A stretch of 33,215 bases of DNA from Candidatus Melainabacteria bacterium (GCA_902168245.1 CABHPA010000089.1:1-33215), one strand, 5' to 3'. Shown: positions 13,689-22,121, numbered from the stretch's first letter. The notes: generated by a model not told the origin, from the letters alone. Translations and numbers: made by a program.

Positions 13689-13758
13689 TTGATTTCCCGC
13701 TCGTCCTTGATCTTAAAATGCTCCTGTCCCCTGTAGCAATTATGACAATTGTGTGACA
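13689..13758 (+). promoter_or_regulatory. PiT operon promoter with a reversed Pho box in its leader
   Basis: TTGATT (13689-13694) and TAAAAT (13714-13719), with a 19-bp spacer, form a plausible plus-strand promoter starting near 13726. Downstream, on the minus strand, TGTCAC (13758-13753) and TGTCAT (13747-13742) are 11 bp apart, a good two-unit Pho box pointing against the operon. A site just after the start of transcription would block rather than activate. Repression of pit by PhoB is known in Sinorhizobium meliloti, which makes this reading plausible. Confidence 0.5.
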
Positions 13759-13775
13759 AAGAGCCTGAGCATCCC

Positions 13776-14408
13776 ATGTTTAACCTCCTCCCCCGCGAAG
13801 AAAAATTCATTAAAATGCTGAAGGAACTGGAAGCCCACGCCAACCAAAGCTGCCGCCTGTTAAAAACCATGGTGGAGCGGCGCGATGATGAGGCCGCCAT
13901 TCGCGATGCCGCCGAAGGCATCCGCAAGTCCAAGCGAGAGGCCAAAAAATCGCTGGAAATCATCACCCAGGAAATCTGCCGCACCTTAATCACCCCCTTT
14001 GATCGCGAAGACATCCAGCAATTCGCGGTGGTGCTCTACCATATTCCCAAACTGATCGATAAAATCACGGTGCGCCTGCTCACACACGGCATGTACCCAT
14101 TTAACGGAGACTTCAACCAGTTCGTCGCCATCATCGAACGCCAGGCCGAAGCCATGTCCGCCGTGCTGCAGGAGTTTTCGGGCAAGCTGAACACCAAAAC
14201 GGTGAACGCCAAGGCGGCTATCCTGCATGAGCTGGAAGATCAGGGCGATGTGGTGCTGGGCCAGCTCATCGCCAGCTCGTTCCACGACATCGCAGATATT
14301 CGGGAACTCATCCTGCGCAAGGACATTTACGAAATGCTGGAGGATGTGACCGACCAGTACCGCGATGCGGCCAACGTGGCCCTGCAAATCATCCTGAAGC
14401 ACAGCTAA
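13776..14408 (+). CDS. PhoU-like DUF47 (YkaA-type) protein
   Basis: The protein has 210 residues from ATG 13776 (MFNLLPREEKFIKML). It is almost wholly helical, with acidic/His patches typical of the PhoU-related DUF47 family. Genes of this family usually sit just upstream of a PiT transporter, as here, and are thought to control it. An in-frame upstream TTG at 13749 would add nine residues but lies inside the Pho-box-like site and lacks a ribosome-binding site. The pit gene starts 28 bp after the stop, so they form an operon. This is distinct from the classical PhoU that couples PstB to PhoR; with no pst genes in the window it is unclear whether it also signals to PhoR. Confidence 0.88.
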   Translation: MFNLLPREEKFIKMLKELEAHANQSCRLLKTMVERRDDEAAIRDAAEGIRKSKREAKKSLEIITQEICRTLITPFDREDIQQFAVVLYHIPKLIDKITVRLLTHGMYPFNGDFNQFVAIIERQAEAMSAVLQEFSGKLNTKTVNAKAAILHELEDQGDVVLGQLIASSFHDIADIRELILRKDIYEMLEDVTDQYRDAANVALQIILKHS

Positions 14409-14436
14409 CCGCCCGCGTTTGGAGTAAAGCGACCCC

Positions 14437-15486
14437 ATGGAATTCGGTCCCGATTTTTTAATGTTGCTGGCCATCATCATCCTGGCCCTAGTGTTCGATT
14501 ATATTAACGGTTTCCACGATGCGGCCAACGCCATCGCCACCGTGGTGGCCACCAAGGTGATGACCCCGCGCGTGGCCGTTTTTTTCGGCGCGGTGTTCAA
14601 TTTTGCCGGAGCCTTGATGAGTACCGAGGTCGCGGCGACCATTGGCAAGGGCATTGTGGATTCCCACGCCATTACCATGCCCATCGTGCTGTGCGCCCTG
14701 GTGGGCGGCATTACCTGGAACCTGCTTACCTGGTGGTGGGGCTTGCCCAGTAGTTCCTCCCATGCGCTCATCGGTTCCTTGCTGGGCGCCACGTTTTTCG
14801 CCAGTAACGAAGGGCCGAAGAACATTGACTGGACGGTGGTCATGGAAAAAATCATCGCGCCCATGTTCACGTCGCCGGTGATGGGCTTCGTGGTGGGTTT
14901 CCTGATTATGACCGGGCTGATCTGGCTGGTGTTTCGGGTACACCTGCACAAAATCAACCAGATATTCGCCAAACTGCAGATTATTTCCGCCATGTTCATG
15001 GCCCTTTCTCACGGGAACAACGATGCGCAGAAATCCATGGGCATTATCGCGCTGGCCCTGCTTACCTTCAGCAAAATGCCGGGCGTCCATTTTCCGGAAT
15101 GGTTTTTTCCCAATACCGGCGAGTTTCACGTGCCGTTGTGGGTAATTATCGCCTGCGCCTCCATGATTGCGCTGGGTACTCTTAGCGGCGGCTGGAAGAT
15201 CATTCACACCCTGGGCAATAAAATGCTGAAGTTGCAGCCCATTCATGGGTTTGCGGCGGAAGCCACCGCTTCCAGCATCATCTTGGCGGCCAGCCACCTG
15301 GGTATTCCGCTCAGCACCACGCATGTGATTACCTCCTCCATTATGGGCGTGGGTGCTACAAAACGCCTGTCTGCGGTAAAATGGGGAATAGTCAGCAATA
15401 TCCTGTGGGCCTGGGTGCTTACGATTCCGCTGACCTTCCTGTTCTCCGGCATGCTCATGTGCGTGTGGAGTTTTGTAAGCCGATAA
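14437..15486 (+). CDS. pit: PiT-family inorganic phosphate transporter
   Basis: This 349-residue polytopic membrane protein imports phosphate (usually as a metal-phosphate complex) with H+ or Na+. Both copies of the PiT signature are present: YINGFHDAANAIATVVATKV near 21-40 and LSHGNNDAQKSMGIIALALL near 190-209. WWGLPSSSSHALIGSLLGA and HLGIPLSTTHVITSSIMGVG are the paired re-entrant motifs. Length is near that of single-chain bacterial Pit proteins from Gram-positives and archaea, shorter than E. coli PitA (499). GGAG precedes the ATG. It is the constitutive low-affinity type in most bacteria, consistent with predicted PhoB repression of its operon. Confidence 0.95.
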   Translation: MEFGPDFLMLLAIIILALVFDYINGFHDAANAIATVVATKVMTPRVAVFFGAVFNFAGALMSTEVAATIGKGIVDSHAITMPIVLCALVGGITWNLLTWWWGLPSSSSHALIGSLLGATFFASNEGPKNIDWTVVMEKIIAPMFTSPVMGFVVGFLIMTGLIWLVFRVHLHKINQIFAKLQIISAMFMALSHGNNDAQKSMGIIALALLTFSKMPGVHFPEWFFPNTGEFHVPLWVIIACASMIALGTLSGGWKIIHTLGNKMLKLQPIHGFAAEATASSIILAASHLGIPLSTTHVITSSIMGVGATKRLSAVKWGIVSNILWAWVLTIPLTFLFSGMLMCVWSFVSR

Positions 15487-15525
15487 TCCCCAGGCTGTTG
15501 GGCAATCTAGGAGTGGTTTTTCAAA

Positions 15526-16194
15526 ATGGAATTCTTTCATACCCTGCTCGAAATGGTGATGAGCTTTATTCACCAGACCATCGCCACCCTGCAATATGCG
15601 GGCATCGCGCTGTTAATGGCCATAGAGTCGGCCAATATCCCCTTGCCCAGCGAATTTATTATGCCGTATGCCGGGTTTATGGTGCAGCAAGGCAAGTTGA
15701 ATATCCACTTGGCCGCATTGGCGGGCGCAGTGGGTTGCGTGTTGGGTTCGGTGCCGTCTTACTGGCTGGGCAAGGTGGGTGGGCGCTCCTTTTTGCTGAA
15801 GTACGGCAAATGGCTCCTGCTCAGCGAGCATGATCTGGTTGTCGCCGAGCGCTGGACGGAAAAATACGGCGATTTCTCCTTTTTCCTGTGCCGGATGCTG
15901 CCGGTGGTGCGCACGTTTATTTCGCTGCCCGCCGGAATTCTGAACGCCCATTTCTGGCCGTTTGTGATTTACACGTTTATAGGCTCTCTCATCTGGAGCT
16001 ACGGCCTGGTTTACGTGGGCGTAATTTTCGGGGAAAATCTGGAAACCTTCCGGGCTATCTGGCACAAGTTCGATTATGCGATTATCGGCTTGCTGGTGGT
16101 GCTGGGCGTACTGTACCTATGGCGGCATCTGAAATACATTCAGGCCGACCAGAAAAAAGTGGCCGCCGCACGGGACGCCGGGCAGGAAATTTAA
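15526..16194 (+). CDS. DedA-family membrane protein
   Basis: The protein has 222 residues with several membrane segments. Signature stretches are ESANIPLPSEFIMPYAGFM (about 34-52) and FFLCRMLPVVRTFISLPAG (about 119-137), the latter with the conserved Arg-x-x-Pro-x-x-Arg pattern. GSLIWSYGLVYVGVIFGEN follows. DedA proteins act as lipid or undecaprenyl-phosphate flippases/transporters and maintain membrane homeostasis. The start lies 39 bp after the pit stop with GGAG upstream, so it may share the pit transcript. Its specific lipid substrate cannot be told. Confidence 0.92.
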   Translation: MEFFHTLLEMVMSFIHQTIATLQYAGIALLMAIESANIPLPSEFIMPYAGFMVQQGKLNIHLAALAGAVGCVLGSVPSYWLGKVGGRSFLLKYGKWLLLSEHDLVVAERWTEKYGDFSFFLCRMLPVVRTFISLPAGILNAHFWPFVIYTFIGSLIWSYGLVYVGVIFGENLETFRAIWHKFDYAIIGLLVVLGVLYLWRHLKYIQADQKKVAAARDAGQEI

Positions 16195-16215
16195 CCGTCG
16201 CACCGCCCGATTGGC

Positions 16216-16245
16216 TTGTAGCCCGGCTTGCTGGCAGGCTATATT
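16216..16245 (+). promoter_or_regulatory. Promoter of the amino acid permease
   Basis: TTGTAG (16216-16221) and TATATT (16240-16245) are separated by 18 bp. Transcription would start near 16252, only about 27 nt before the chosen GTG start at 16279, leaving just room for the GAGGGGG ribosome-binding site. Confidence 0.55.
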
Positions 16246-16278
16246 AGCGCCGTTTCTATTGATGAGGGGGATACCGTC

Positions 16279-17775
16279 GTGGTTATACAAGAAAGAATGC
16301 CTGTTTTGAACGTTGAAGCCCCACAAACGCCGCTATCGCCCGATAGACCACACGAGCCGGATTTGCAGCCCACGCTGGGCTGGTTTTCGGCGGCCTGTAT
16401 CGTGGCTGGCTCCATGGTGGGTTCGGGGATCTTCATTGTCTCCGCCGATATCACCCGTACCGTCGGCACTGGCGGCTTGCTGATGGCCATTTGGCTGTTC
16501 GCGGGCGTTCTCACCTTTTTGGGCGCTTCCTCTTACGCGAAACTGGCAGCCTATATGCCCAAAGCGGGCGGGCAATACGTGTTTTTAAAAGAGGCCTGGG
16601 GCGAAATCCCGGCCTTTTTATACGGCTGGTCGTTGCTGACGGTTATCCAGACCGGCTTTTTGGCGGCGGTCGCGGTGGCCTTTACCAAGTATCTTGGGGT
16701 TTTAGTTCCGGCAATTTCCTCGGAGCCGATTTCGGCAGTGATTCCCTTTTCCCGGCAAAGTGTGCTGGCGGTGGCGGTGCTGCTGGGTTTAACACTGTAC
16801 AATTGTACCGGCATTAAAAGCGGCGCCATTTTGCAGAACGTGTTCACCACGCTGAAAATGCTGGCGTTGGTGCTGTTGATTGGCATCGGCTTTGCTTTCG
16901 GACATCATCTGTGGGATGGGCAAATTAACTGGAGCCTTTCCTTACCTGCCGCGCAAGCTGCGAAGGGCGACTGGCTGACTCTGTTCGCCTTTGCTTCAGT
17001 AGGCGCGCTGTTTTCGGCCGATGCGTGGAATTACGTCACTTTCATTGGCGGGGAAGTCAAAGACGCTTCCAGAAACCTGCCCAAAGCTCTGAAACTGGGT
17101 ACGGTGACGGTCGTTCTGCTTTATCTGGCGGCCAACCTGGCGTATTTAAACCTGCTGCCCTTTGGGCAAATCCAAACCGCCCCGGAAGATCGCGTGGCCA
17201 CCGCCGCCATGGAAGCCGTCTTTCCCGGTGCAGGGGTGATGCTGATGGCGGCGATTATCCTGATTTCAACGTTTGGCTGCCTGAACGGCATGCTGCTGGC
17301 CGGTGCGCGGGTCTTCTACGCCATGGCGAAAGACGGCCTGCTATTCCGCAAGTTTGCCGAAGTGCATCCCAAAACGCACTCGCCCAACTTTTCCATGTGG
17401 ATGCAATTCATCTGGGCCTCTGGGCTGGCCTTGTCCGGCACCTACGGGCAATTGCTGGATTACATCGTGTTCAGCACCCTGGTGTTTTATATTATCACCA
17501 TGCTGGGCTTAATTCGCCTGGGCAAGCGCATTCCGGAGCAGGTTTGCATGACAACCCGGCTGGATTACGCCATTCCGGTGCTGTACATTGCCGGGGCGGT
17601 GTTTATTGCCTTTTACCTGTTGTGCGGGGACTTTTTTACCCCCAATTTCGCCGCCCGTTTTGCGACGGATTTCTACCACACCAAGTTTTTCACCAGCATC
17701 GCCGGATTGGGATTGGCCGCTCTGGGCCTGCCGGTCTACTTTGTGTGGAAGAAGGTACGTCCCCCCGTGTACTAA
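16279..17775 (+). CDS. APC-superfamily amino acid permease
   Basis: The 498-residue protein has about 12 membrane helices. The first helix, AACIVAGSMVGSGIFIVSADI, carries the GSGIF motif that binds the substrate backbone in APC transporters. KAGGQYVFLKEAWGE is the usual loop after helix 2. NAWNYVTF-like text (DAWNYVTFIGGEVKD) and NLPKALKLGT mark helices 6-7. I chose GTG 16279 because GAGGGGG lies 8 nt upstream; ATG 16297 is the alternative. Residues before about 45 are a soluble tail. It probably moves amino acids by proton symport or exchange; the substrate is unknown. The stop overlaps a hairpin shared with the converging DUF2971 gene. Confidence 0.9.
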   Translation: MVIQERMPVLNVEAPQTPLSPDRPHEPDLQPTLGWFSAACIVAGSMVGSGIFIVSADITRTVGTGGLLMAIWLFAGVLTFLGASSYAKLAAYMPKAGGQYVFLKEAWGEIPAFLYGWSLLTVIQTGFLAAVAVAFTKYLGVLVPAISSEPISAVIPFSRQSVLAVAVLLGLTLYNCTGIKSGAILQNVFTTLKMLALVLLIGIGFAFGHHLWDGQINWSLSLPAAQAAKGDWLTLFAFASVGALFSADAWNYVTFIGGEVKDASRNLPKALKLGTVTVVLLYLAANLAYLNLLPFGQIQTAPEDRVATAAMEAVFPGAGVMLMAAIILISTFGCLNGMLLAGARVFYAMAKDGLLFRKFAEVHPKTHSPNFSMWMQFIWASGLALSGTYGQLLDYIVFSTLVFYIITMLGLIRLGKRIPEQVCMTTRLDYAIPVLYIAGAVFIAFYLLCGDFFTPNFAARFATDFYHTKFFTSIAGLGLAALGLPVYFVWKKVRPPVY

Positions 17776-17798
17776 TAGCTATTTACTCAATACACGGG
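17764..17798. terminator. Hairpin at the convergent end of permease and DUF2971 genes
   Basis: CCCGTGTA (17764-17771) and TACACGGG (17791-17798) form an 8-bp stem with a 19-nt loop. ATCTTTTCG follows on the plus strand. The arms encode the last residues of both genes (each protein ends Pro-Val-Tyr). It is probably a plus-strand terminator of modest strength. Confidence 0.5.
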
Positions 17799-18518
17799 AT
17801 CTTTTCGAAGTTCTGAATATTTAAGTTCTTTATTAATGGAATATCTATTAAGCACCTTTTCAATTAGCTCTCTAAACCACTCAGGTGCCGTAGGCTCTAC
17901 ATATACTTTCTCAATCAATGTATTTATATCAACATTGATGTATGCGCCAGAAGTAGTTGCTTCTGGTACCCTTGATAAAAACACTATAGCCCGTAATTCA
18001 ACTTCATGTTCAAAGCTCTGTCGTTTAGCAAGAGCACGAAAAAAAATATTCCTTTCTGGGATAATATCTTGCTCATAATTAATATATTTAACCTTTCCAA
18101 TGTAAACAGGAGCTTTTTCCAACTCAAAAGCTTTTTTGAGCCTCCCAAAAGTTGTTTGAATTGCAATTCCTTCATTTGAACTCAGATATAACTTCCACAT
18201 CGCTGCCGATTCGACAGCATTAATGTGCCAACAGTTTATTCCAAGCAATTTGGACGCATTTTTACCAGCTTCTGACATCCCTTGTTGAGCGGTTTTTAAC
18301 TCTAAATCATTTTCACAGAAATCTTTGAGTGCAAAAGTGCGTAACGCAAGTGTGGGAAGAGTAACAGAACACTCAAAAGGGTCATTGAAGCTTGTTGGCG
18401 GGGCAAAGAATAATTTTTGCGTTTCCAGAAGAGACACAAATTTTGTAAAGTCCATATAGCGCCATATGATACTTTCATCAGGTATTGTTTGAAAGCACTC
18501 ATGCTCTTCGTAAGGCAT
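17787..18518 (-). CDS. DUF2971-family protein on an AT-rich patch
   Basis: The 243-residue protein matches the DUF2971 family. The hallmark is WRYMDFTKFVSLLETQKLFF at about 19-38, then SFNDPFECS (about 43-51). CWHINAVESAAMWKLY and SFEHEVELRAIVF are further family-like stretches. Function is not established; these proteins are scattered in accessory regions and often found near mobile DNA or defence genes. Base composition is much more AT-rich than either neighbour and codon use differs, so recent acquisition is likely. No good Shine-Dalgarno precedes the ATG. A tRNA-like remnant lies 135 bp upstream at 18654-18703. Confidence 0.85.
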   Translation of the reverse strand: MPYEEHECFQTIPDESIIWRYMDFTKFVSLLETQKLFFAPPTSFNDPFECSVTLPTLALRTFALKDFCENDLELKTAQQGMSEAGKNASKLLGINCWHINAVESAAMWKLYLSSNEGIAIQTTFGRLKKAFELEKAPVYIGKVKYINYEQDIIPERNIFFRALAKRQSFEHEVELRAIVFLSRVPEATTSGAYINVDINTLIEKVYVEPTAPEWFRELIEKVLNRYSINKELKYSELRKDPVY

Positions 18519-18653
18519 AGTATGATAACACTCTTAAATTTCCCAACACTGCTTGATAAAGTTAATATTTAATATATCAATCATACCCGAACTCAGCCAT
18601 AAAATCCATAATCTTAAAATGATCTAAATCCTGCCATAGTCATCAAAGCGAGA

Positions 18654-18703
18654 GGATGAGTTTAGCAGGATTCGAATCTGCAATTCAGAGATTATGAACC
18701 CTA
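18654..18703 (-). pseudogene. 3'-half tRNA-like remnant (CAU anticodon), possible attachment-site scar
   Basis: On the minus strand there is a 7-nt loop TTCATAA with a CAU anticodon at 18696-18694, then a 5-nt variable region. A T-arm GCAGA-TTCGAAT-CCTGC (18681-18665) follows, with one mismatch, then TAAACTC, A and TCC in place of the acceptor strand and CCA. The anticodon stem pairs poorly and no D-arm or 5' acceptor strand is present. A 3' tRNA half beside an AT-rich gene is what an integrase scar leaves. Chance resemblance cannot be excluded. Confidence 0.35.
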
Positions 18704-18780
18704 TACATAAATTCCGCTTTTTTCTAATGGTGGATGGCGATACGATGGGAGGGATTGAAGGTGCAAGAGGCGTATTTTTC

Positions 18781-20088
18781 ATGCAAGTTTTTACGGCGGA
18801 TATGATTTACAGCGACGGGCAGGCGTTGGCCGATCACGCTCTGGTCATTCATGAAGGCAAGATTGAGCAGGTGATTCCGCTGGCCGCGCTGGAGGATACG
18901 GCCAAAGCGGGCATGGTGCGGTTTGAAAACGGTATGCTGGCGCCGGGGTTTGTGAACTCGCATAACCACTCGTTTCAATCCCTGCTGAAGGGCTTTTGCG
19001 ACGATCAGGACTTTTTCACCTGGCGGGATCAGGCGCTGTATAAATATGCCCAAATCCTCAGCCGGGATGATTTATACACCGGCGCGCTGTTCGCATTCGG
19101 CGAAATGCTGAAGTGCGGCATTACCACGGTGTGCGACTTCTTTTACATTAACGATCAGGCCAACGACAACGCGCGCGCCATTATAGAGGCCGCGCTGGAC
19201 GTGGGGCTGCGGGTGGTGATGGCTCGCACTCTGTACGACTGGGACGGCGCGCCCAAACGCTTCCGGGAAACCGTGCATCAGGCGGTGGAAAACACCGTGG
19301 CCCTGCATCGGGAATTTCAGGATGATCCGCTGGTGCATGTGCTGCCCGCCCCGCACAGCCTGCACGGGGCCAGTATCGATATGATTCTGGCCGGGGCGGA
19401 GCTGGCCGCGCAACTGGATACCAAATTCCACATGCACGTGGCGGAAGGCCAGTATGAGCGCCAGATGATCGAGGAAAAGCACGGCAAGCCTCCGGTGGCG
19501 TTTCTGGATGAGCTGGGCGTGTTAAATGACCGTCTGGTGGGCATCCATTGCGTGTGGCTGGACGATTCTGAAATCGAGCGCATGGCGGCGCGCAAAACGG
19601 GCTTATCTTATAACCCCTCCAGCAATATGTTTTTAGGCGATGGCATTACCCGCATTAAGGAAATGCTGGAAGCGGGCGTGTGTATTTCGCTGGGAACCGA
19701 TGGGGGATGCAGCAACAACCGGGCTTCCATTATTGAGGAAATGCGCATGGCCAGCATGCTGCAAAAGGTGAAATTCTGCGATTCCACCGTGACCCGCGCC
19801 GAAGACATGTTTGAGATGGGCGCCACGAATGGCGGCCTGAACCTGGGCCTGCCCATCGGTCGGTTGGCTCCCGGTTACTGCGCGGATTTTACGGTGATGG
19901 ATCTCAATGAACTCTCTATGCAGCCCCGCCAGAACGCTCTGAAAAACCTGGTTTACGCCAGTCAGCCTTCCGCCATTCGCTCGGTTTACGTGGCCGGTGA
20001 AAAAATATTTGAGCAGGGGCAAATTCTCACCGTGCCGGAAGCCGAGATTGTGCGCCGGGTGCAGCTTACCACCCGCGATTGGACTTGA
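18781..20088 (+). CDS. Metal-dependent amidohydrolase (TrzA/SsnA/SAH-deaminase-like)
   Basis: The enzyme has 435 residues from ATG 18781. It has the small beta-sandwich at the start (MQVFTADMIYSDGQ, ALVIHEGKIEQV) and the catalytic barrel after LAPGFVNSHNHS, whose His61 and His63 bind metal. HMHVAEGQ (His219, Glu222), GIHCVWLDD (His256) and SLGTDGG (Asp307) complete the usual deaminase set. LAPGYCADFTVMDLN returns to the sandwich. The pattern fits the chlorohydrolase/deaminase branch that acts on adenosine derivatives, guanine or cytosine-like rings; I cannot choose a substrate. An in-frame ATG at 18694 would add 29 atypical residues and falls in the tRNA-like remnant, so I prefer 18781, with AGAGG 10 nt upstream. 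Confidence 0.88.
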   Translation: MQVFTADMIYSDGQALADHALVIHEGKIEQVIPLAALEDTAKAGMVRFENGMLAPGFVNSHNHSFQSLLKGFCDDQDFFTWRDQALYKYAQILSRDDLYTGALFAFGEMLKCGITTVCDFFYINDQANDNARAIIEAALDVGLRVVMARTLYDWDGAPKRFRETVHQAVENTVALHREFQDDPLVHVLPAPHSLHGASIDMILAGAELAAQLDTKFHMHVAEGQYERQMIEEKHGKPPVAFLDELGVLNDRLVGIHCVWLDDSEIERMAARKTGLSYNPSSNMFLGDGITRIKEMLEAGVCISLGTDGGCSNNRASIIEEMRMASMLQKVKFCDSTVTRAEDMFEMGATNGGLNLGLPIGRLAPGYCADFTVMDLNELSMQPRQNALKNLVYASQPSAIRSVYVAGEKIFEQGQILTVPEAEIVRRVQLTTRDWT

Positions 20089-20280
20089 CGCGCCAATAAA
20101 CCCAAAAGGCGGACAAGACTTCAATTGTCTCAAAATGTAAATAAAAAGATATCCAAAAGCTATTTCGGACAATTCATCTGCTTTTCAATTTTTATATACA
20201 GTATATAAAGTCTACTCAAAACCACCTATCCATTCTCACCGGCTGGGTTCCCCTTTTATCTTAATCAGAGGTATTGTCTT

Positions 20281-20730
20281 ATGCTGCCAACTACCAGCAT
20301 GTACGGTAATCTCGGTAATATGGGCCTGCAATCCGCAGCGGGATTGCAATCGCCGAGCTACGTTCCCGCCCCTGCCATGGGGATTTCCAATCCTTCCCTG
20401 TATTCGTCTACCGGCATTCCGTCGCTGGACGGCCAATCCTACGCCTATCCGCCCGGATCGCCCATGACCTCCTTTATGGACGACCTCAATAGCCGGGTTG
20501 GTTTGGCAACCAAGTCTCCCGACGGCTCTAGCGACGTAATGACCTGGGCCAACGGTTTGGTGATGCAAGCCCAGCTTCGCAAGCAGCAACAGCAAGCGTT
20601 GATGGCCCAGCAGTTGCAAGCCGGGGCAACCGGCAGCGCCAGCGCCAGCGGGGCCAGCAGTATAGGGCAAATGTTGCAAATGTTGATGAGCATGCTGATG
20701 AGCCAGCTTCAACAAAGCAAGACCGCCTAA
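20281..20730 (+). CDS. Unrecognised low-complexity protein, Met/Gln-rich C-terminus
   Basis: I do not recognise this 149-residue protein. The first half is rich in Gly, Ser, Pro, Tyr and Leu (YGNLGNMGLQSAAGLQSPS). The second has a Gln-rich helix (LRKQQQQALMAQQLQAGATG), a Gly/Ala/Ser linker and a Met/Leu/Gln-rich amphipathic end (SIGQMLQMLMSMLMSQLQ). No signal peptide or membrane helix is certain. AGAGG lies 9 nt before the ATG and an AT-rich stretch with TATAAA (20204-20209) is a likely -10, so it appears expressed. It converges, 63 bp apart, on another unrecognised protein with a similar Met-rich segment (20794-21978). Confidence 0.65.
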   Translation: MLPTTSMYGNLGNMGLQSAAGLQSPSYVPAPAMGISNPSLYSSTGIPSLDGQSYAYPPGSPMTSFMDDLNSRVGLATKSPDGSSDVMTWANGLVMQAQLRKQQQQALMAQQLQAGATGSASASGASSIGQMLQMLMSMLMSQLQQSKTA

Positions 20731-20793
20731 ATCAAGCGTTATCTTAAAGCACTCACCAGCGCCGGAACATTCACTTCGGCGTTTGGTGCCGTG

Positions 20794-21978
20794 TTACGCG
20801 AATATCAATTGGTTCTGGGCATCCGCCTGCACGTCAGCCAAATCCAGCACTTCTGCTAGCAATTTACCCACCGGCGTGTCGGGTTGTTGCCCATGCACCG
20901 TGTAAAAGTCCCGCAGAAATTGCTGCAGGAATGCTTTGGTCTGCGAATCTCCCGGCTTGGCCAAATTTTCCAGCATAAACCCAATAAACCGGCTGTTCGC
21001 CTTACCGCTGGCCATCCGCAAGCCGGAGCTTTCCACCGCGTTCAGCAAGGTTTGCCGTCGATCCGGCGACAACCGGCTCAGGTACTCGTTGGACAGAAAC
21101 GGGTTAATGTTCAAATCCCCGCTTTCCATCAGATTCGAGACCAGTTCTGCCGCCTTGCCCGCCGTGGCGTCCGGCGCTTGATCCAATAGGTATTTCAGGC
21201 TGGAACCCAGATCGGTTTCGGTGAATTGCCCGTTTTTCAGCGCGGTTTGTACCTGGCTGGCCAGCGCTTGGCCGCTCAGGCCATTCGCCGGGTAAAGCGC
21301 CTGCCATTGCTGCCCCAAGTCAACCTGCTTCTGCTGTAATGCGTTGATTTGCGCGGTCAGTTCCGTGGATGGGTTGCCGGTGGCCTGAATTTGCAGCAAT
21401 GGCAGACTGTGGTTAGCCGCTTGGGCCTGCCACAGAATGTCCAGTTCGCTCAGGTCGCGCGCGCTTTTGCCATCCGCCTGAAGCAGCCCTTTAATCTGGG
21501 ATTGGAGATCCGGCACACTTGGATCATCCGGACTCATGGTACGGAGCTGATCTGATAGTGCAGTCACATTCGGGTTTGCACTGGCGGCAAAAATGCTGTC
21601 CAGCCGCTTTTGAATGCTGGTATTGTCCGTAATCGTCACCGGGCTGGGTGCGGCATTGTTGAACAAGTTGTTCAAGTACTGGTAAGCCGGATTTTGGGTA
21701 GGCAAAGGCGTACCCCCAAGGGGCGAACCCGTTTGGGGCAATGGCGGCGGGAACGGGCTGCTGGGCAAGCCGTAACCGCTTTGGGTCATCATACGGTTCA
21801 TCATTTGAAACAGCAGCAGTAAAATAATCGGGTTCAGCCCGTTCAGGGACTGATCCTGGGAGCCGGATGCGCCTGTACTGCCGCTCACCGCCGGAGGGTT
21901 GCTCATTAACTGCCGGGCGTACCGGGCGCTTTCGCCAATGGTCTTGTTGGCGTTGTTCAAAAAATAATTCATATCCAT
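20794..21978 (-). CDS. Unrecognised 394-residue protein with Met-rich hydrophobic segment
   Basis: I do not recognise this protein. An N-terminal helix (NNANKTIGESARYARQLM) and Gly/Ser linker precede a short hydrophobic Met-rich segment, NPIILLLLFQMMNRMMTQSG (about 49-68). A Pro-rich stretch follows. From about residue 115 to the end it looks helical and repetitive in character (IQKRLDSIFAAS, SSLKYLLDQAPDATAG, DRRQTLLNAVESSG), perhaps an alpha-solenoid. No catalytic motif is visible. GAGGGG lies about 13 nt upstream of the ATG. Composition resembles the neighbour at 20281-20730, and a related role is possible. Confidence 0.7.
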   Translation of the reverse strand: MDMNYFLNNANKTIGESARYARQLMSNPPAVSGSTGASGSQDQSLNGLNPIILLLLFQMMNRMMTQSGYGLPSSPFPPPLPQTGSPLGGTPLPTQNPAYQYLNNLFNNAAPSPVTITDNTSIQKRLDSIFAASANPNVTALSDQLRTMSPDDPSVPDLQSQIKGLLQADGKSARDLSELDILWQAQAANHSLPLLQIQATGNPSTELTAQINALQQKQVDLGQQWQALYPANGLSGQALASQVQTALKNGQFTETDLGSSLKYLLDQAPDATAGKAAELVSNLMESGDLNINPFLSNEYLSRLSPDRRQTLLNAVESSGLRMASGKANSRFIGFMLENLAKPGDSQTKAFLQQFLRDFYTVHGQQPDTPVGKLLAEVLDLADVQADAQNQLIFA

Positions 21979-22121
21979 AGGCGGCGGATTCCCCTCGCTT
22001 GGCTGGAAATCCTATCGGCATTTCCGGAAAATTCTTTGGCCTGCGGTGGAAATCGCATTACAAATGCGTTACATTGAGCCTGTTGGCTGGCGTCTTCGTT
22101 GATCGTGAAAGGGTTTGGCAG

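Noticed and set aside
13749..13775. TTG start for the PhoU-like gene
   Set aside because: The codon falls inside the Pho-box-like site, has no ribosome-binding site and would add nine residues atypical of the family.
14488..15594. 368-residue frame antisense to pit
   Set aside because: The sense strand carries both PiT signatures; the antisense product is a His/Gly/Arg-rich shadow.
20193..20207. LexA-type operator (TATATACAGTATATA)
   Set aside because: It is a near-palindrome in AT-rich promoter DNA. The half-sites are in the wrong order for the E. coli box and it does not match the cyanobacterial form.
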